From assembly GCA_020348925.1 (NCBI GenBank), contig CP070758.1:4245003-4309002 (forward strand): DNA of 64,000 bases. Direction: 5' to 3'. Below are positions 55,717 to 64,000 of the stretch, piece after piece. Source of the stretch: Gemmatimonadota bacterium (GTDB lineage Bacteria; JBHIER01; G020348925). Each line of letters starts with the position of its first letter. The stretch's first letter is position 1. A model generated the notes under the pieces. The model did no database searches and was not told the DNA's origin. It was given only the letters and a program-made list of their open reading frames with translations. Made by a program: the position numbers and the translations under genes.

Positions 55717-58632
55717 ATGAAGACGTTCTTAAAGTATGTCGCGGTCTGTCTGTCTCTGCTCGCGGTATTTTGGTCATCCGCTTCCGGCCAGATTTCTTTC
55801 ACAAAACACACCATCACAAGCACCTATGACTACACAATGTCCGTTTATGCCGTGGACCTCGACGGAGACAACGATGTCGATGTGCTGGGGGCGGCTTTTG
55901 GCGCCAACACAGTGACATGGTGGGAGAACGACGGCCATCGTAATTTCATCGAGCATACGATCTCCGAAAATTTCGACGGGGCCAGAACCGTCTGGGCCGT
56001 GGACCTGGATCTGGATGGGGATATGGATGTTCTCGGGGCCGGAGGCGACAAGGTCGCCTGGTGGGAAAACGATGGAAATGAATCGCTCAACTATATCCTC
56101 ATCGATGGTATTTTTGATGGCTCCCACACGATATCAGGAGAAGATATCGACCAAGATGGGGATATCGACATCGTGTGCTCAGCCCATGGTTTTTCAGGAT
56201 CAACTGCATGGTGGGAGAATGACGGGCATCAAAATTTCACAAAGCACACTATATCCACTATCGTCAACGGACATCCGTGCGCTTATGCTGAGGACATCGA
56301 CGGCGATAATGACGTCGACATGTACGGTTGTATTTTCGCCTTGGGTCGTGTGATGTGGTGGGAGAACGATGGGAGTCAGAATTTCACAGAACATACGATT
56401 CCCGATAATTTCAACGGTGTCCACTGGGTCTATGCGACAGATGTGGATGGTGATGACGACGTGGATATTCTTGGTGCCGCCTATACAATCAACCAAATTG
56501 CCTGGTGGGAGAACGACGGAAATCAGAACTTCACCAAGCATACGCTCACGAACACCTTCAACGGTGCAACGTCAGTCTACGCTGAGGACATCGATGACGA
56601 CGGTGATATCGATGTTTTTGGTGCAGCGGAAGGGGCCAGCGAGATTCGGTGGTGGGAGAACGACGGGCATCAGAATTTCACCGAATATTCGGTCTCAGGA
56701 AATCTGCCCGGCGCCAGCCACGTTTGGACCTTTGATGTGGATGGTGACGGTGACGTGGATGTCCTGGGCGCGGCCAATATTGCCGACGAAATCGCATGGT
56801 GGGAGAATACCCTGTACGGGGCCCAATTTGAAACGGACGTCACCAGTGGACATGCGCCCCTCATGGTCCAGTTCACGGATTTTTCAAACGCCAATCCTCC
56901 TCTGACAACCTGGGGATGGGACTTCGATCACAATGGATCCATAGATTCGGAGGAGCAGAACCCAACGTGGACCTACCCAGAGCCCGGGACCTATACCGTC
57001 ACCTTAGAAGTATCGAACGGAGCCCTCACCCTGACAAGAACCTTGGAGGACTACATCCGTGTCTTCGATGGTGAGAGTGGACTTCAGTTTGATGGGAATA
57101 ACAGTGCTGTTGTCTGTGAGGCATCACCATCGTTGAATTGTACCGACGCCCTGACCGTCGAAGCCTGGATCCGTCCCTCCGGCTGGGGGGAAACGCAAGG
57201 CCTCGGATTTGGTAGAGTTGTTGAAAAGGGACCATTCACCCTCTTTCTCATTGGGTCTCATCCATCCTTCAACGATCACAGTTTGGCTGTGCAGCTCTCC
57301 CATGTTCAAAGCCCCATCAGTTTTTCGACAACCCCTCAACAATCGATCCACCTCGACTCATGGCAGCATGTGGCCATGACGTATGATGGACCATCAAGTC
57401 ATATGAACATTTACATCAACGGTGTGGAACAGACGCTCACGCATTCACCGGAACCCTCGGGAAATATCGCCGACAACAGCGCGCACGAATTGGTGATTGG
57501 AAACAATGCCAGCCGTGGTTTCACCTTTGATGGTATCATTGATGAGGTTCGAATCTGGGATGTCGCGCGTTCGGGGGAAGATATCCAGGCCACAATGGAC
57601 TCATACCTTTCCGGTCTGGAGCCCGGATTGGTGGGCTACTGGCAGATGAACGAGGGCAGCGGCGGGACGATCTCGGATTATTCAACCAATGACAACGACG
57701 GTATAGTGACTGACGCGGCATGGATTCAGGGTATCAACCTCAGTCCGGCAACAGCGGATGGCGACGAGGACGGGATCCTTGACTTTGATGACAATTGCCC
57801 CAACGACTATAATCCAGAACAAGAGGATATGGATGCAGATGATAGAGGTGATGTCTGCGACAACTGTCCGGCACAGGCCAATCCCGATCAGGCCGATGGT
57901 GATAACGATGGCAGCGGTGATGTGTGCGACGCGTGCCTGGACACGGACGGCGATGGGTACGGCGACCCTGGTCACCCGGAGGACGAATGCGAGGAGGACA
58001 ATTGCCCCCATGCGTACAATCCTGATCAGGCACCTGTTGAGGGAGGCGATGTGGACTGCAATGGTGGGATCGATGTCCTCGATGTGTTGGCCGTCGTCAA
58101 TCACATACTGGCCTCCGCTCCGCTGCTTGGGGGTCCTCTCGACCGGGCCGACTGCAACGGTGACGGAGGTGTCGACATTTTAGATGCTCTGGGAATCATC
58201 AATGTGATTTTAGGTCTTGGCGAGTGTTCCCCCTCTCTCAAACCGATCGTGAATCCCAATGTGGTATACTATTGTGAGTCACTCAAGCATTATCTTTCAA
58301 CCGAAGACTTCAATCAGTTCATGCTACTCGTGAAAACCAAAGTTCGGATTCCGACAGAATACCATCTCTCTCAAAATTATCCCAATCCCTTTAATTCCGA
58401 GACAACGATTCACTTTGCCGTACCACGAATGTCACATATCTTCCTGGCTATCTACAATATCCGTGGGGAGATTGTGAAAATGCTTGTCAATAATACAAAA
58501 GAAGCCGGCAACCATTCGGTCAGGTGGAACGGTTCGAACGAGCACGATCAGAAAGTGAGTTCAGGGGTATATTTTTACCGGATAGTCACAGGTAATTTCA
58601 CCGATACCAAGAAAATGATATTGTTGAGATAG
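55717..58632 (+). CDS. T9SS surface protein 2: beta-propeller, PKD, LamG, TSP3, dockerin
   Basis: 971 residues from ATG 55717, with AAGGAG 5 nt upstream; ATG 55714 is equally in frame. Architecture is the same as the previous gene: signal peptide (1-25), seven propeller repeats with 'WWENDGxQNFTxHTI' in place of 'WWRNDGGxPIVWTK', PKD (about 368-445), LamG (448-670), TSP3 repeats (675-775), dockerin (about 776-835, intact 'DVDCNGGIDVLD' and 'DCNGDGGVDILD'), helical linker and sorting domain ending 'KKMILLR'. It is a tandem paralog whose propeller has diverged strongly. Part of its dockerin DNA is identical to gene 1 over 64 bp, which implies recent sequence exchange. Confidence 0.9.
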   Translation: MKTFLKYVAVCLSLLAVFWSSASGQISFTKHTITSTYDYTMSVYAVDLDGDNDVDVLGAAFGANTVTWWENDGHRNFIEHTISENFDGARTVWAVDLDLDGDMDVLGAGGDKVAWWENDGNESLNYILIDGIFDGSHTISGEDIDQDGDIDIVCSAHGFSGSTAWWENDGHQNFTKHTISTIVNGHPCAYAEDIDGDNDVDMYGCIFALGRVMWWENDGSQNFTEHTIPDNFNGVHWVYATDVDGDDDVDILGAAYTINQIAWWENDGNQNFTKHTLTNTFNGATSVYAEDIDDDGDIDVFGAAEGASEIRWWENDGHQNFTEYSVSGNLPGASHVWTFDVDGDGDVDVLGAANIADEIAWWENTLYGAQFETDVTSGHAPLMVQFTDFSNANPPLTTWGWDFDHNGSIDSEEQNPTWTYPEPGTYTVTLEVSNGALTLTRTLEDYIRVFDGESGLQFDGNNSAVVCEASPSLNCTDALTVEAWIRPSGWGETQGLGFGRVVEKGPFTLFLIGSHPSFNDHSLAVQLSHVQSPISFSTTPQQSIHLDSWQHVAMTYDGPSSHMNIYINGVEQTLTHSPEPSGNIADNSAHELVIGNNASRGFTFDGIIDEVRIWDVARSGEDIQATMDSYLSGLEPGLVGYWQMNEGSGGTISDYSTNDNDGIVTDAAWIQGINLSPATADGDEDGILDFDDNCPNDYNPEQEDMDADDRGDVCDNCPAQANPDQADGDNDGSGDVCDACLDTDGDGYGDPGHPEDECEEDNCPHAYNPDQAPVEGGDVDCNGGIDVLDVLAVVNHILASAPLLGGPLDRADCNGDGGVDILDALGIINVILGLGECSPSLKPIVNPNVVYYCESLKHYLSTEDFNQFMLLVKTKVRIPTEYHLSQNYPNPFNSETTIHFAVPRMSHIFLAIYNIRGEIVKMLVNNTKEAGNHSVRWNGSNEHDQKVSSGVYFYRIVTGNFTDTKKMILLR

Positions 58633-58666
58633 TTGGTTTCACGAAAATGAGATATGGAGGAGAAAG

Positions 58667-61249
58667 ATGAAGGCAACGATCGCTTTTTTCGGAATAGTAT
58701 TGATCCTGATATCGAATACATCGGCATTGGCCTGTACCGGGATCACAGCTTCCCGTGGTAATACTATTCTCTTCGGCAACAATGAGGATTGGAACGATCA
58801 CGATACGTACATATGGTTCACGCAACCGGCTGAGGGAAAATTTGGCGGCGTCTATTTCGGGTACAGCAATTTTTGGCAGCAGGGCGGGATGAACGAAAAA
58901 GGGTTGTGCTTCGACGGATTTGCAACCCCGTACTATGCGGTCCATAATCCTGATAACAAACCCCAGTATCAAGGCAGGTTTCTTGAAAAAGTGATGGAGG
59001 AGTGTCAGAATATTGAAGAAGTGGTGGACTTATTTGGACAGTATTACCTTCCATGGTTATCGAACTGCCAACTCTTTTTTATCGACCGAACCGGCGCTTC
59101 GGTCATCATTGAAGGCGATTCGCTCGTGTACAAAGAGGGCGCTTACCAAGTCTGTACCAACTTCTATCAGACGAATCCCCAGGTGGGCTGGTGGCCGTGC
59201 TGGCGGTACAATACGGCCGTAGAAATGTTTGAGAACAGCGACAGCATATCAGTCGATCTGTTCCGTTCTATTCTGGATGCCTGTCATCAGAGTGGTTCGT
59301 ACCCCACGCTCTACTCTAATATCTACGATCTGAATGAGGGGGTTGTCTATGTCTATCTCGATCATGACTTCAATAATGTCTGGAAAATAGACCTCGCGAA
59401 GGAATTGGCCTTAGGTGCTCACACCCACTATTTACCCTCTCTGAGCGGACTGGACTTTGCAGCCGAACCCACCTCGGGACATGCACCGCTGACAACTCAA
59501 TTCAGGGATATCTCAACGGCCTTCCAGCCCATAACATCCTGGGCCTGGGATTTCGACAACGACGGCATCATCGATTCCGAAGATCAAAACCCGGCTTGGA
59601 CGTACCCTGACACCGGATCGTACACCGTCTCCCTTGAGTTTTCCAACGGAACGTTTTTTTATTCCAGAATATATGAAGATTGTATCAGGGTATTTGACGG
59701 TGAAAGTGCTCTCGAGTTCGATGGCGCCGAGAGCTATGTATCATGCCCGTCCGTACCATCCCTCAATCTTACCCAGACCCTGACCGTCGAAGCCTGGATC
59801 AAACCGGCGAACTGGGGGGAAAATAGCATCCTCGGTTTCGGGAGAGTGGTCGACAAAAGGCAATTCGCCCTGTTCCTTGTGGGCTCACATCCTGCTTACA
59901 ACGACTACAGTTTAGGACTGCAGCTCTACCACGAAAACGGCCCCATCAGCTTTTCAACGACGCCGGAACATACCGTCACCCTCGATGAATGGCAGCATGT
60001 TGCTGTTACCTACGACGGTACGACCAACGAGGTCAACATGTATATCAACGGCATTGAGCAAACGCTAACGCAGCCTCAGCTCCCTTCAGGACCCATTACC
60101 GACAACAGCGGAAATGACCTCATCATTGGAAGCGACGTCTATCGCGGCTACACTTTTGACGGCACCATCGACGAGGTTCGTCTGTGGAATGTTATCCGTT
60201 CAGAAGAGGAGATCGCTGAAAGCATGGATTCTTACTTACTGGGGATTGAGGCGGGGTTGGTCGGCTGTTGGCAGATGAATGAGGGGTATGGCGAGACCAC
60301 AGCCGATCTCTCCGACTTTTCACACACAGGTCTACTGAATGATGCAACCTGGATCCAGGGCATTCATCTGAGTCCAGCCGTGTTGGATGCTGACGACGAT
60401 GGTATCCTCGACGCCGACGATAATTGTCCCAATGATCCTAATCCCGGACAGGAGGACAAAGATTTTGACGCTGTTGGGGATGTATGCGACAATTGTCCTG
60501 ATGATCCCAATGCCGATCAGGCCGACAGGGACAGCGATGGAACCGGAGATATGTGCGACTCGTGCATGGACACCGACGGTGACGGGTACGGGAATCCCGG
60601 TTATCCGATCAATACCTGCGAGGAGGACAATTGTCCTGATATGTACAATCCGGATCAGGAACCGATTGAACGGGGGAATATTGATTGTTTGGGCGACATC
60701 GACGTTATGGATGTACTATCGGTGGTCAACCACATATTGGGCACAGCCTCTCTCATCGGAGATCCTCTTGATCGAGCAGACTGCAACGGTGATGGACGAA
60801 CCGACATTCTGGACGCCGTTGGTATCATAAAAGTCATCTTAGGTACAGGCGAATGCGCACCGGATGGCTCGAAACCGCTGGTCACCTCCGATGTTGTCCG
60901 GTTCTGCGAATCGTTGAAATCCTATCTTTCACTTGAGAATTACGTTCGCTTTATGGATCTTGTAAAAGCTGAGGTTTACGTTCCTGCTGAGTACTCACTC
61001 TTCCAAAACCATCCTAATCCCTTCAATCCTGAAACGGAAATTGCTTTCGCTCTTCCCAAATCCTCCGAAGTCACTATTAAGGTCTACAATGTCATTGGAC
61101 AAGAAGTAGACGTGTTGGTTGATTCGGAGCTGGATGCCGGCTTCCATAGGGTAAAGTGGAATGCTTCTTACATGACCAGTGGCGTCTATTTTTATCGTTT
61201 GAAAGCGGGCACTTTTACAGCCGTAGAAAAGATGATTGTGCTGAAGTAA
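58667..61249 (+). CDS. T9SS surface protein 3: N-terminal-nucleophile hydrolase fused to PKD-LamG-TSP3-dockerin
   Basis: 860 residues. The signal peptide (1-22, ending 'SALA') is followed directly by C23-T-G. In choloylglycine hydrolase/penicillin acylase-like enzymes the N-terminal Cys freed by processing is the catalytic nucleophile. 'TILFGNNEDWNDHD' and 'GGMNEKGLCFDG' are further hallmarks, and the hydrolase spans about 23-258. The shared cassette follows: PKD (263-345), LamG (347-570), TSP3 (575-665), dockerin (about 670-735), helical linker and sorting domain ('QNHPNPFNPETE' to 'EKMIVLK'). It probably hydrolyses an amide such as an N-acyl amino acid, bile-salt-like or peptide bond at the cell surface. 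The true substrate is unknown. It lies 34 bp after gene 2, so the array is probably one transcript. Confidence 0.88.
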   Translation: MKATIAFFGIVLILISNTSALACTGITASRGNTILFGNNEDWNDHDTYIWFTQPAEGKFGGVYFGYSNFWQQGGMNEKGLCFDGFATPYYAVHNPDNKPQYQGRFLEKVMEECQNIEEVVDLFGQYYLPWLSNCQLFFIDRTGASVIIEGDSLVYKEGAYQVCTNFYQTNPQVGWWPCWRYNTAVEMFENSDSISVDLFRSILDACHQSGSYPTLYSNIYDLNEGVVYVYLDHDFNNVWKIDLAKELALGAHTHYLPSLSGLDFAAEPTSGHAPLTTQFRDISTAFQPITSWAWDFDNDGIIDSEDQNPAWTYPDTGSYTVSLEFSNGTFFYSRIYEDCIRVFDGESALEFDGAESYVSCPSVPSLNLTQTLTVEAWIKPANWGENSILGFGRVVDKRQFALFLVGSHPAYNDYSLGLQLYHENGPISFSTTPEHTVTLDEWQHVAVTYDGTTNEVNMYINGIEQTLTQPQLPSGPITDNSGNDLIIGSDVYRGYTFDGTIDEVRLWNVIRSEEEIAESMDSYLLGIEAGLVGCWQMNEGYGETTADLSDFSHTGLLNDATWIQGIHLSPAVLDADDDGILDADDNCPNDPNPGQEDKDFDAVGDVCDNCPDDPNADQADRDSDGTGDMCDSCMDTDGDGYGNPGYPINTCEEDNCPDMYNPDQEPIERGNIDCLGDIDVMDVLSVVNHILGTASLIGDPLDRADCNGDGRTDILDAVGIIKVILGTGECAPDGSKPLVTSDVVRFCESLKSYLSLENYVRFMDLVKAEVYVPAEYSLFQNHPNPFNPETEIAFALPKSSEVTIKVYNVIGQEVDVLVDSELDAGFHRVKWNASYMTSGVYFYRLKAGTFTAVEKMIVLK

Positions 61250-61302
61250 TACGAGGGGACATCTTCAGTCTCCAAGCGAGCCCTGATGTCAAGCTGGCTA
61301 TC

Positions 61303-64000
61303 ATGAAAACAAGAGCGCTACTCTTTACTTTTGGCGTACTCCGCTTCTTCATTTCATCTGACTCCCCGGCCAACGAGATCGTTGGATTCACAGAAAAGGA
61401 TCTTGCGACATACAAACAGGAGATACGTGAATCACACAGGGAATGGACAACGGGACCAAAGCTCTATCTGCACAAGGCCATAGGAAATCTGACCGTGCAT
61501 AAGGCGTCGAGCGCGGAGACGTACGAGGCCTATTTCCACATCCCCATCTCCTTTGAGGAACAGGCGCCCATACTCATCAAGGTCGAGAGCCCTGATCTCA
61601 TCGATTACAGATTCATACACCTGAATCCGCCGAACATACTCATTGCCGTCCGCCTGAACCGGGCTCCAGCGACAAGTATCAATTGGACAGGGTGGGTTCT
61701 GGTAAAGGAGACGAGGTATCCGGAGCTTCCGGACTACGTCCCCATTCCCACAGTGGATCAGTTACCCGATTCTGTGAGGAAATGGTTGGTCTCGACGGAC
61801 TGTTCTCAGCTCTCGGTGCCGATTGTGCAGGAGATGGCGGCAACCCTCCGAGGGACCACAACCAATCTCTTGAATCTTGCCAATTCGATCAACACGTATT
61901 GTTTTGGCATCCCCTGGGAATGGATTCGTTTCCCAATTTCCTTTGATGCCGTGTATGCCATGAATTGGGGAAATTCCTGCACAGGACATGCCCATGCCGG
62001 GGCTGCCCTCTTCCGGGCCAATGGAATACCGGCGCGATCGATCCTGAATATACCGATATGGTATCCCGGTTACATGGACATGCATTGGATTATCGACTAT
62101 TTTGTTCCGGAGTATGGATGGATCAAAATGGAGACGTCTCACGGTCATAATTTCTATTCTTCCGAAAATACAGTCGTTGTATTTGTTTCACATCCTGAGG
62201 ATGAATTTCCACTCTTCTATCCTGTCGGCTGCGATGAACAGTGGCACACGTCGGATCCTGCCCTGGGACACAATCCGAATTGGGGAGAAGCGCATCGAGC
62301 ATTTTCGCTCAATACCGTAACCACTTCCACCGATACGATGGATCTCGCCCACTCGTTGACACAGTCCGTGTTCCACTATTATACCCATTTATGGGGGATT
62401 CCCTTGCCTCCTGAACATGAGGAATGCCTCCAAATTGCCTACGCCAACCAACAGGCGGCATTAATAGCTTTTCAAAATGTCGATCTCGATTTGTACGTAG
62501 CCTTGATGCAAGAGGCTTTGCTTTATTATCAAAACATGACGCCTGGGCCATGGACGACTCTTTTCTTCGAGGATTTTGAAGATGGCCAAGGAGCGTGGAG
62601 CACAGGTGGGATGCAGAACGAGTGGGAATGGGGCGTTCCCTCCTACGGACCATCTCAGGCTCACTCCGGTGACTGTTGTTGGGGAACGGACTTAGAGGGC
62701 ACATATGAGAATAACGCTGATTGCTGGCTCAAGTCCCCTCCCGTCGATCTTTCCGGAATAGGGTGTGCCTATGTGAGTTTCTGGGTCTGGAACTGGGTCG
62801 AGGATAATATCTGGGATACAAGCAATTTTTTTAATATTCACGATCCCTTGTGGTTAGATATCACGTTGGACGGGACTACTTTTTACCCTTTATGCGGTCA
62901 GATGGGCGGAGTCAATGATGATCCTGAGATACCACCTGTTGGCGGATGGAGTCGGGTGGTACTGGATCTCACACAATATGTTGGGAACACCGTTCGCATT
63001 CGATTTCGATTTCAATCTGATAACCAAAATACACAGCCGGGATCTTACATTGACGATGTCCACGTTTATACAAAGGACATAACCGGTTTTGTGCCTTCCT
63101 TTACAGGTGAGCCAAGGTGCGGGAATGCCCCCCTGGAGGTGAGTTTTACGGGCCAATCATTAAAAGACATCGTAACCTGGAAGTGGGATTTTGACGATGA
63201 CGGGGCGATCGATTCCTATAAACAGAATCCGGTCTGGACGTACGAAGAGCCGGGTACGTATACCGTAGGTTTAGAGGCTTTCAACGGTTCAATTACAGGA
63301 ACGTCAGTACACGAAAACTTCATCACCATATTTGACGGTGAAACCGCCCTTCACTTTAATGGATTCAGCAGTTATGTTCACTGTCCACCGAATCCGAATA
63401 TGGATTTCATCGATGCTATAACAATAGAGACATGGATAAAGCCCTACGGATGGGGTCAATTTCAAGGTATTCACAATGGCACGTTCATTGACAAAGGTCT
63501 TTTCTCTCTCAGTTTCGTGCGCAGAGGTCCAGTCTTGAATGATTCAAGCCTCGTCTTTCAGGTCGTTCGCGAGCACAGGGCTGAGAGCTATTCAAACACT
63601 CCCGAGAATTCTATAAATCCTGGGGAATGGCAACACGTTGCTGCGACATACAAAAGCTCGGGTGAAGTTGAGATCTTCATCAACGGCGAGAAGCAGCCGA
63701 TCACCCAAATAGTATTACCGTCGAGTAGCCTGACTGAGAATGGACTCGTCATTGGGAATTCTTCAGACTATGGTACAGCATACAATGGAGTTATTGATGA
63801 AATCCGACTGTGGAATATTGTCCGTACCACGGACGATATCCAGACCCACATGGATTTATACTTAACCGGACATGAGCCCGGTTTGGTCGTTTACTGGCAG
63901 ATGAACGAAGGAAATGGAGGGACAATTACAGACCATTCTGGAAACGGAAATGATGGGACAATCGTCGATGCGTCGTGGATCCAAGGGGTGCATTTTGGTC
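61303..64000 (+). CDS. T9SS-array protein 4 (partial): transglutaminase-like, jelly-roll, PKD, LamG
   Basis: The frame runs from ATG 61303 to the window end without a stop (899 codons). The N-terminus 'MKTRALLFTFGVLRFFISS' is a weak signal peptide. A transglutaminase-like cysteine-peptidase domain follows: C226 in 'WGNSCTGHAHAGAALFRANG', H261 in 'DMHWIIDYF', and Glu where Asp is usual ('YGWIKMETS'). Next is a jelly-roll/MAM-like domain (about 419-585, 'FFEDFEDGQGAWS', 'GSYIDDVHV'), PKD (592-675, 'WKWDFDDDGAIDS') and a LamG domain that runs off the edge. The gene starts only 53 bp after gene 3 and shares the PKD-LamG order, so TSP3, dockerin and sorting domains are expected beyond 64000. No clear ribosome site is seen. 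Confidence 0.82.
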   Translation, partial: MKTRALLFTFGVLRFFISSDSPANEIVGFTEKDLATYKQEIRESHREWTTGPKLYLHKAIGNLTVHKASSAETYEAYFHIPISFEEQAPILIKVESPDLIDYRFIHLNPPNILIAVRLNRAPATSINWTGWVLVKETRYPELPDYVPIPTVDQLPDSVRKWLVSTDCSQLSVPIVQEMAATLRGTTTNLLNLANSINTYCFGIPWEWIRFPISFDAVYAMNWGNSCTGHAHAGAALFRANGIPARSILNIPIWYPGYMDMHWIIDYFVPEYGWIKMETSHGHNFYSSENTVVVFVSHPEDEFPLFYPVGCDEQWHTSDPALGHNPNWGEAHRAFSLNTVTTSTDTMDLAHSLTQSVFHYYTHLWGIPLPPEHEECLQIAYANQQAALIAFQNVDLDLYVALMQEALLYYQNMTPGPWTTLFFEDFEDGQGAWSTGGMQNEWEWGVPSYGPSQAHSGDCCWGTDLEGTYENNADCWLKSPPVDLSGIGCAYVSFWVWNWVEDNIWDTSNFFNIHDPLWLDITLDGTTFYPLCGQMGGVNDDPEIPPVGGWSRVVLDLTQYVGNTVRIRFRFQSDNQNTQPGSYIDDVHVYTKDITGFVPSFTGEPRCGNAPLEVSFTGQSLKDIVTWKWDFDDDGAIDSYKQNPVWTYEEPGTYTVGLEAFNGSITGTSVHENFITIFDGETALHFNGFSSYVHCPPNPNMDFIDAITIETWIKPYGWGQFQGIHNGTFIDKGLFSLSFVRRGPVLNDSSLVFQVVREHRAESYSNTPENSINPGEWQHVAATYKSSGEVEIFINGEKQPITQIVLPSSSLTENGLVIGNSSDYGTAYNGVIDEIRLWNIVRTTDDIQTHMDLYLTGHEPGLVVYWQMNEGNGGTITDHSGNGNDGTIVDASWIQGVHFG

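Overview
The window looks like a piece of an uncultivated FCB-group (Bacteroidota/Fibrobacterota/Chlorobiota-like) bacterium. The main reason is a type IX secretion system (T9SS) signature. Six proteins end in a C-terminal sorting domain opening with a 'QNYPNPFN'-type motif (QNHPNPFN in one) and closing with a basic-hydrophobic tail such as KRMVLMK. A SprA/Sov-like outer-membrane translocon gene (32575-38553) lies in the same window. A tungsten-type aldehyde:ferredoxin oxidoreductase, an ADP-forming acyl-CoA synthetase and a methionine-gamma-lyase cluster suggest an anaerobe that ferments amino acids. No tRNA, rRNA, CRISPR array or intact insertion sequence was seen. The exact phylum cannot be told from this window.

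Layout. 1-4.5 kb: the 3' end of an AmpG-like permease, a DUF3795 protein, and a large DUF362-dockerin-sorting-domain protein. 4.6-11 kb, minus strand: a probable sulfur amino-acid operon running Lrp/AsnC regulator, methionine-gamma-lyase-like enzyme, NTF2-like protein, homoserine dehydrogenase, aldehyde dehydrogenase, second trans-sulfuration-type PLP enzyme. 11-16 kb: rlmN, two small Cys-rich proteins, and a transketolase-like enzyme. 16-28.5 kb: a visibly A+T-rich accessory stretch with a 2,038-residue beta-helix protein, a peptidase-S74-type protein interrupted by two amber codons, a cyclase-fold surface protein, and long repeat-bearing intergenic regions. 28.5-31.6 kb: an AOR and DUF362-ferredoxin pair. 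32.2-32.5 kb: a strong candidate structured RNA with its own promoter and terminator. 32.5-38.6 kb: sprA. 38.7-47.2 kb, plus strand: a competence/type IV pilus mini-cluster (ComEA-like, pseudopilin, PilM-like, 51-residue PilN-like), rsmD-coaD, ADP-forming acyl-CoA synthetase, PspC-domain protein, obg and dprA. 47.4-51.8 kb, minus strand: an MFSD1-like permease, an isochorismatase-fold hydrolase and an amidohydrolase. 52.7-64 kb: four tandem giant secreted proteins.

How it fits together. SprA would be the outer-membrane pore for the sorting-domain proteins. The last 11 kb is the most striking part. The first three genes carry the same tail (PKD, LamG, thrombospondin-type-3 calcium repeats, dockerin, helical linker, sorting domain), and the fourth shows the same order as far as the window reaches. 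Each tail sits behind a different head: two seven-repeat beta-propellers, an N-terminal-nucleophile hydrolase and a transglutaminase-like domain. This looks like a head-swapping surface-protein array. The dockerins raise the question of which cohesin partners they dock to.

Metabolically, methionine gamma-lyase would feed 2-oxoacids and aldehydes towards AOR and the ADP-forming synthetase for ATP. That link is an inference from co-occurrence.
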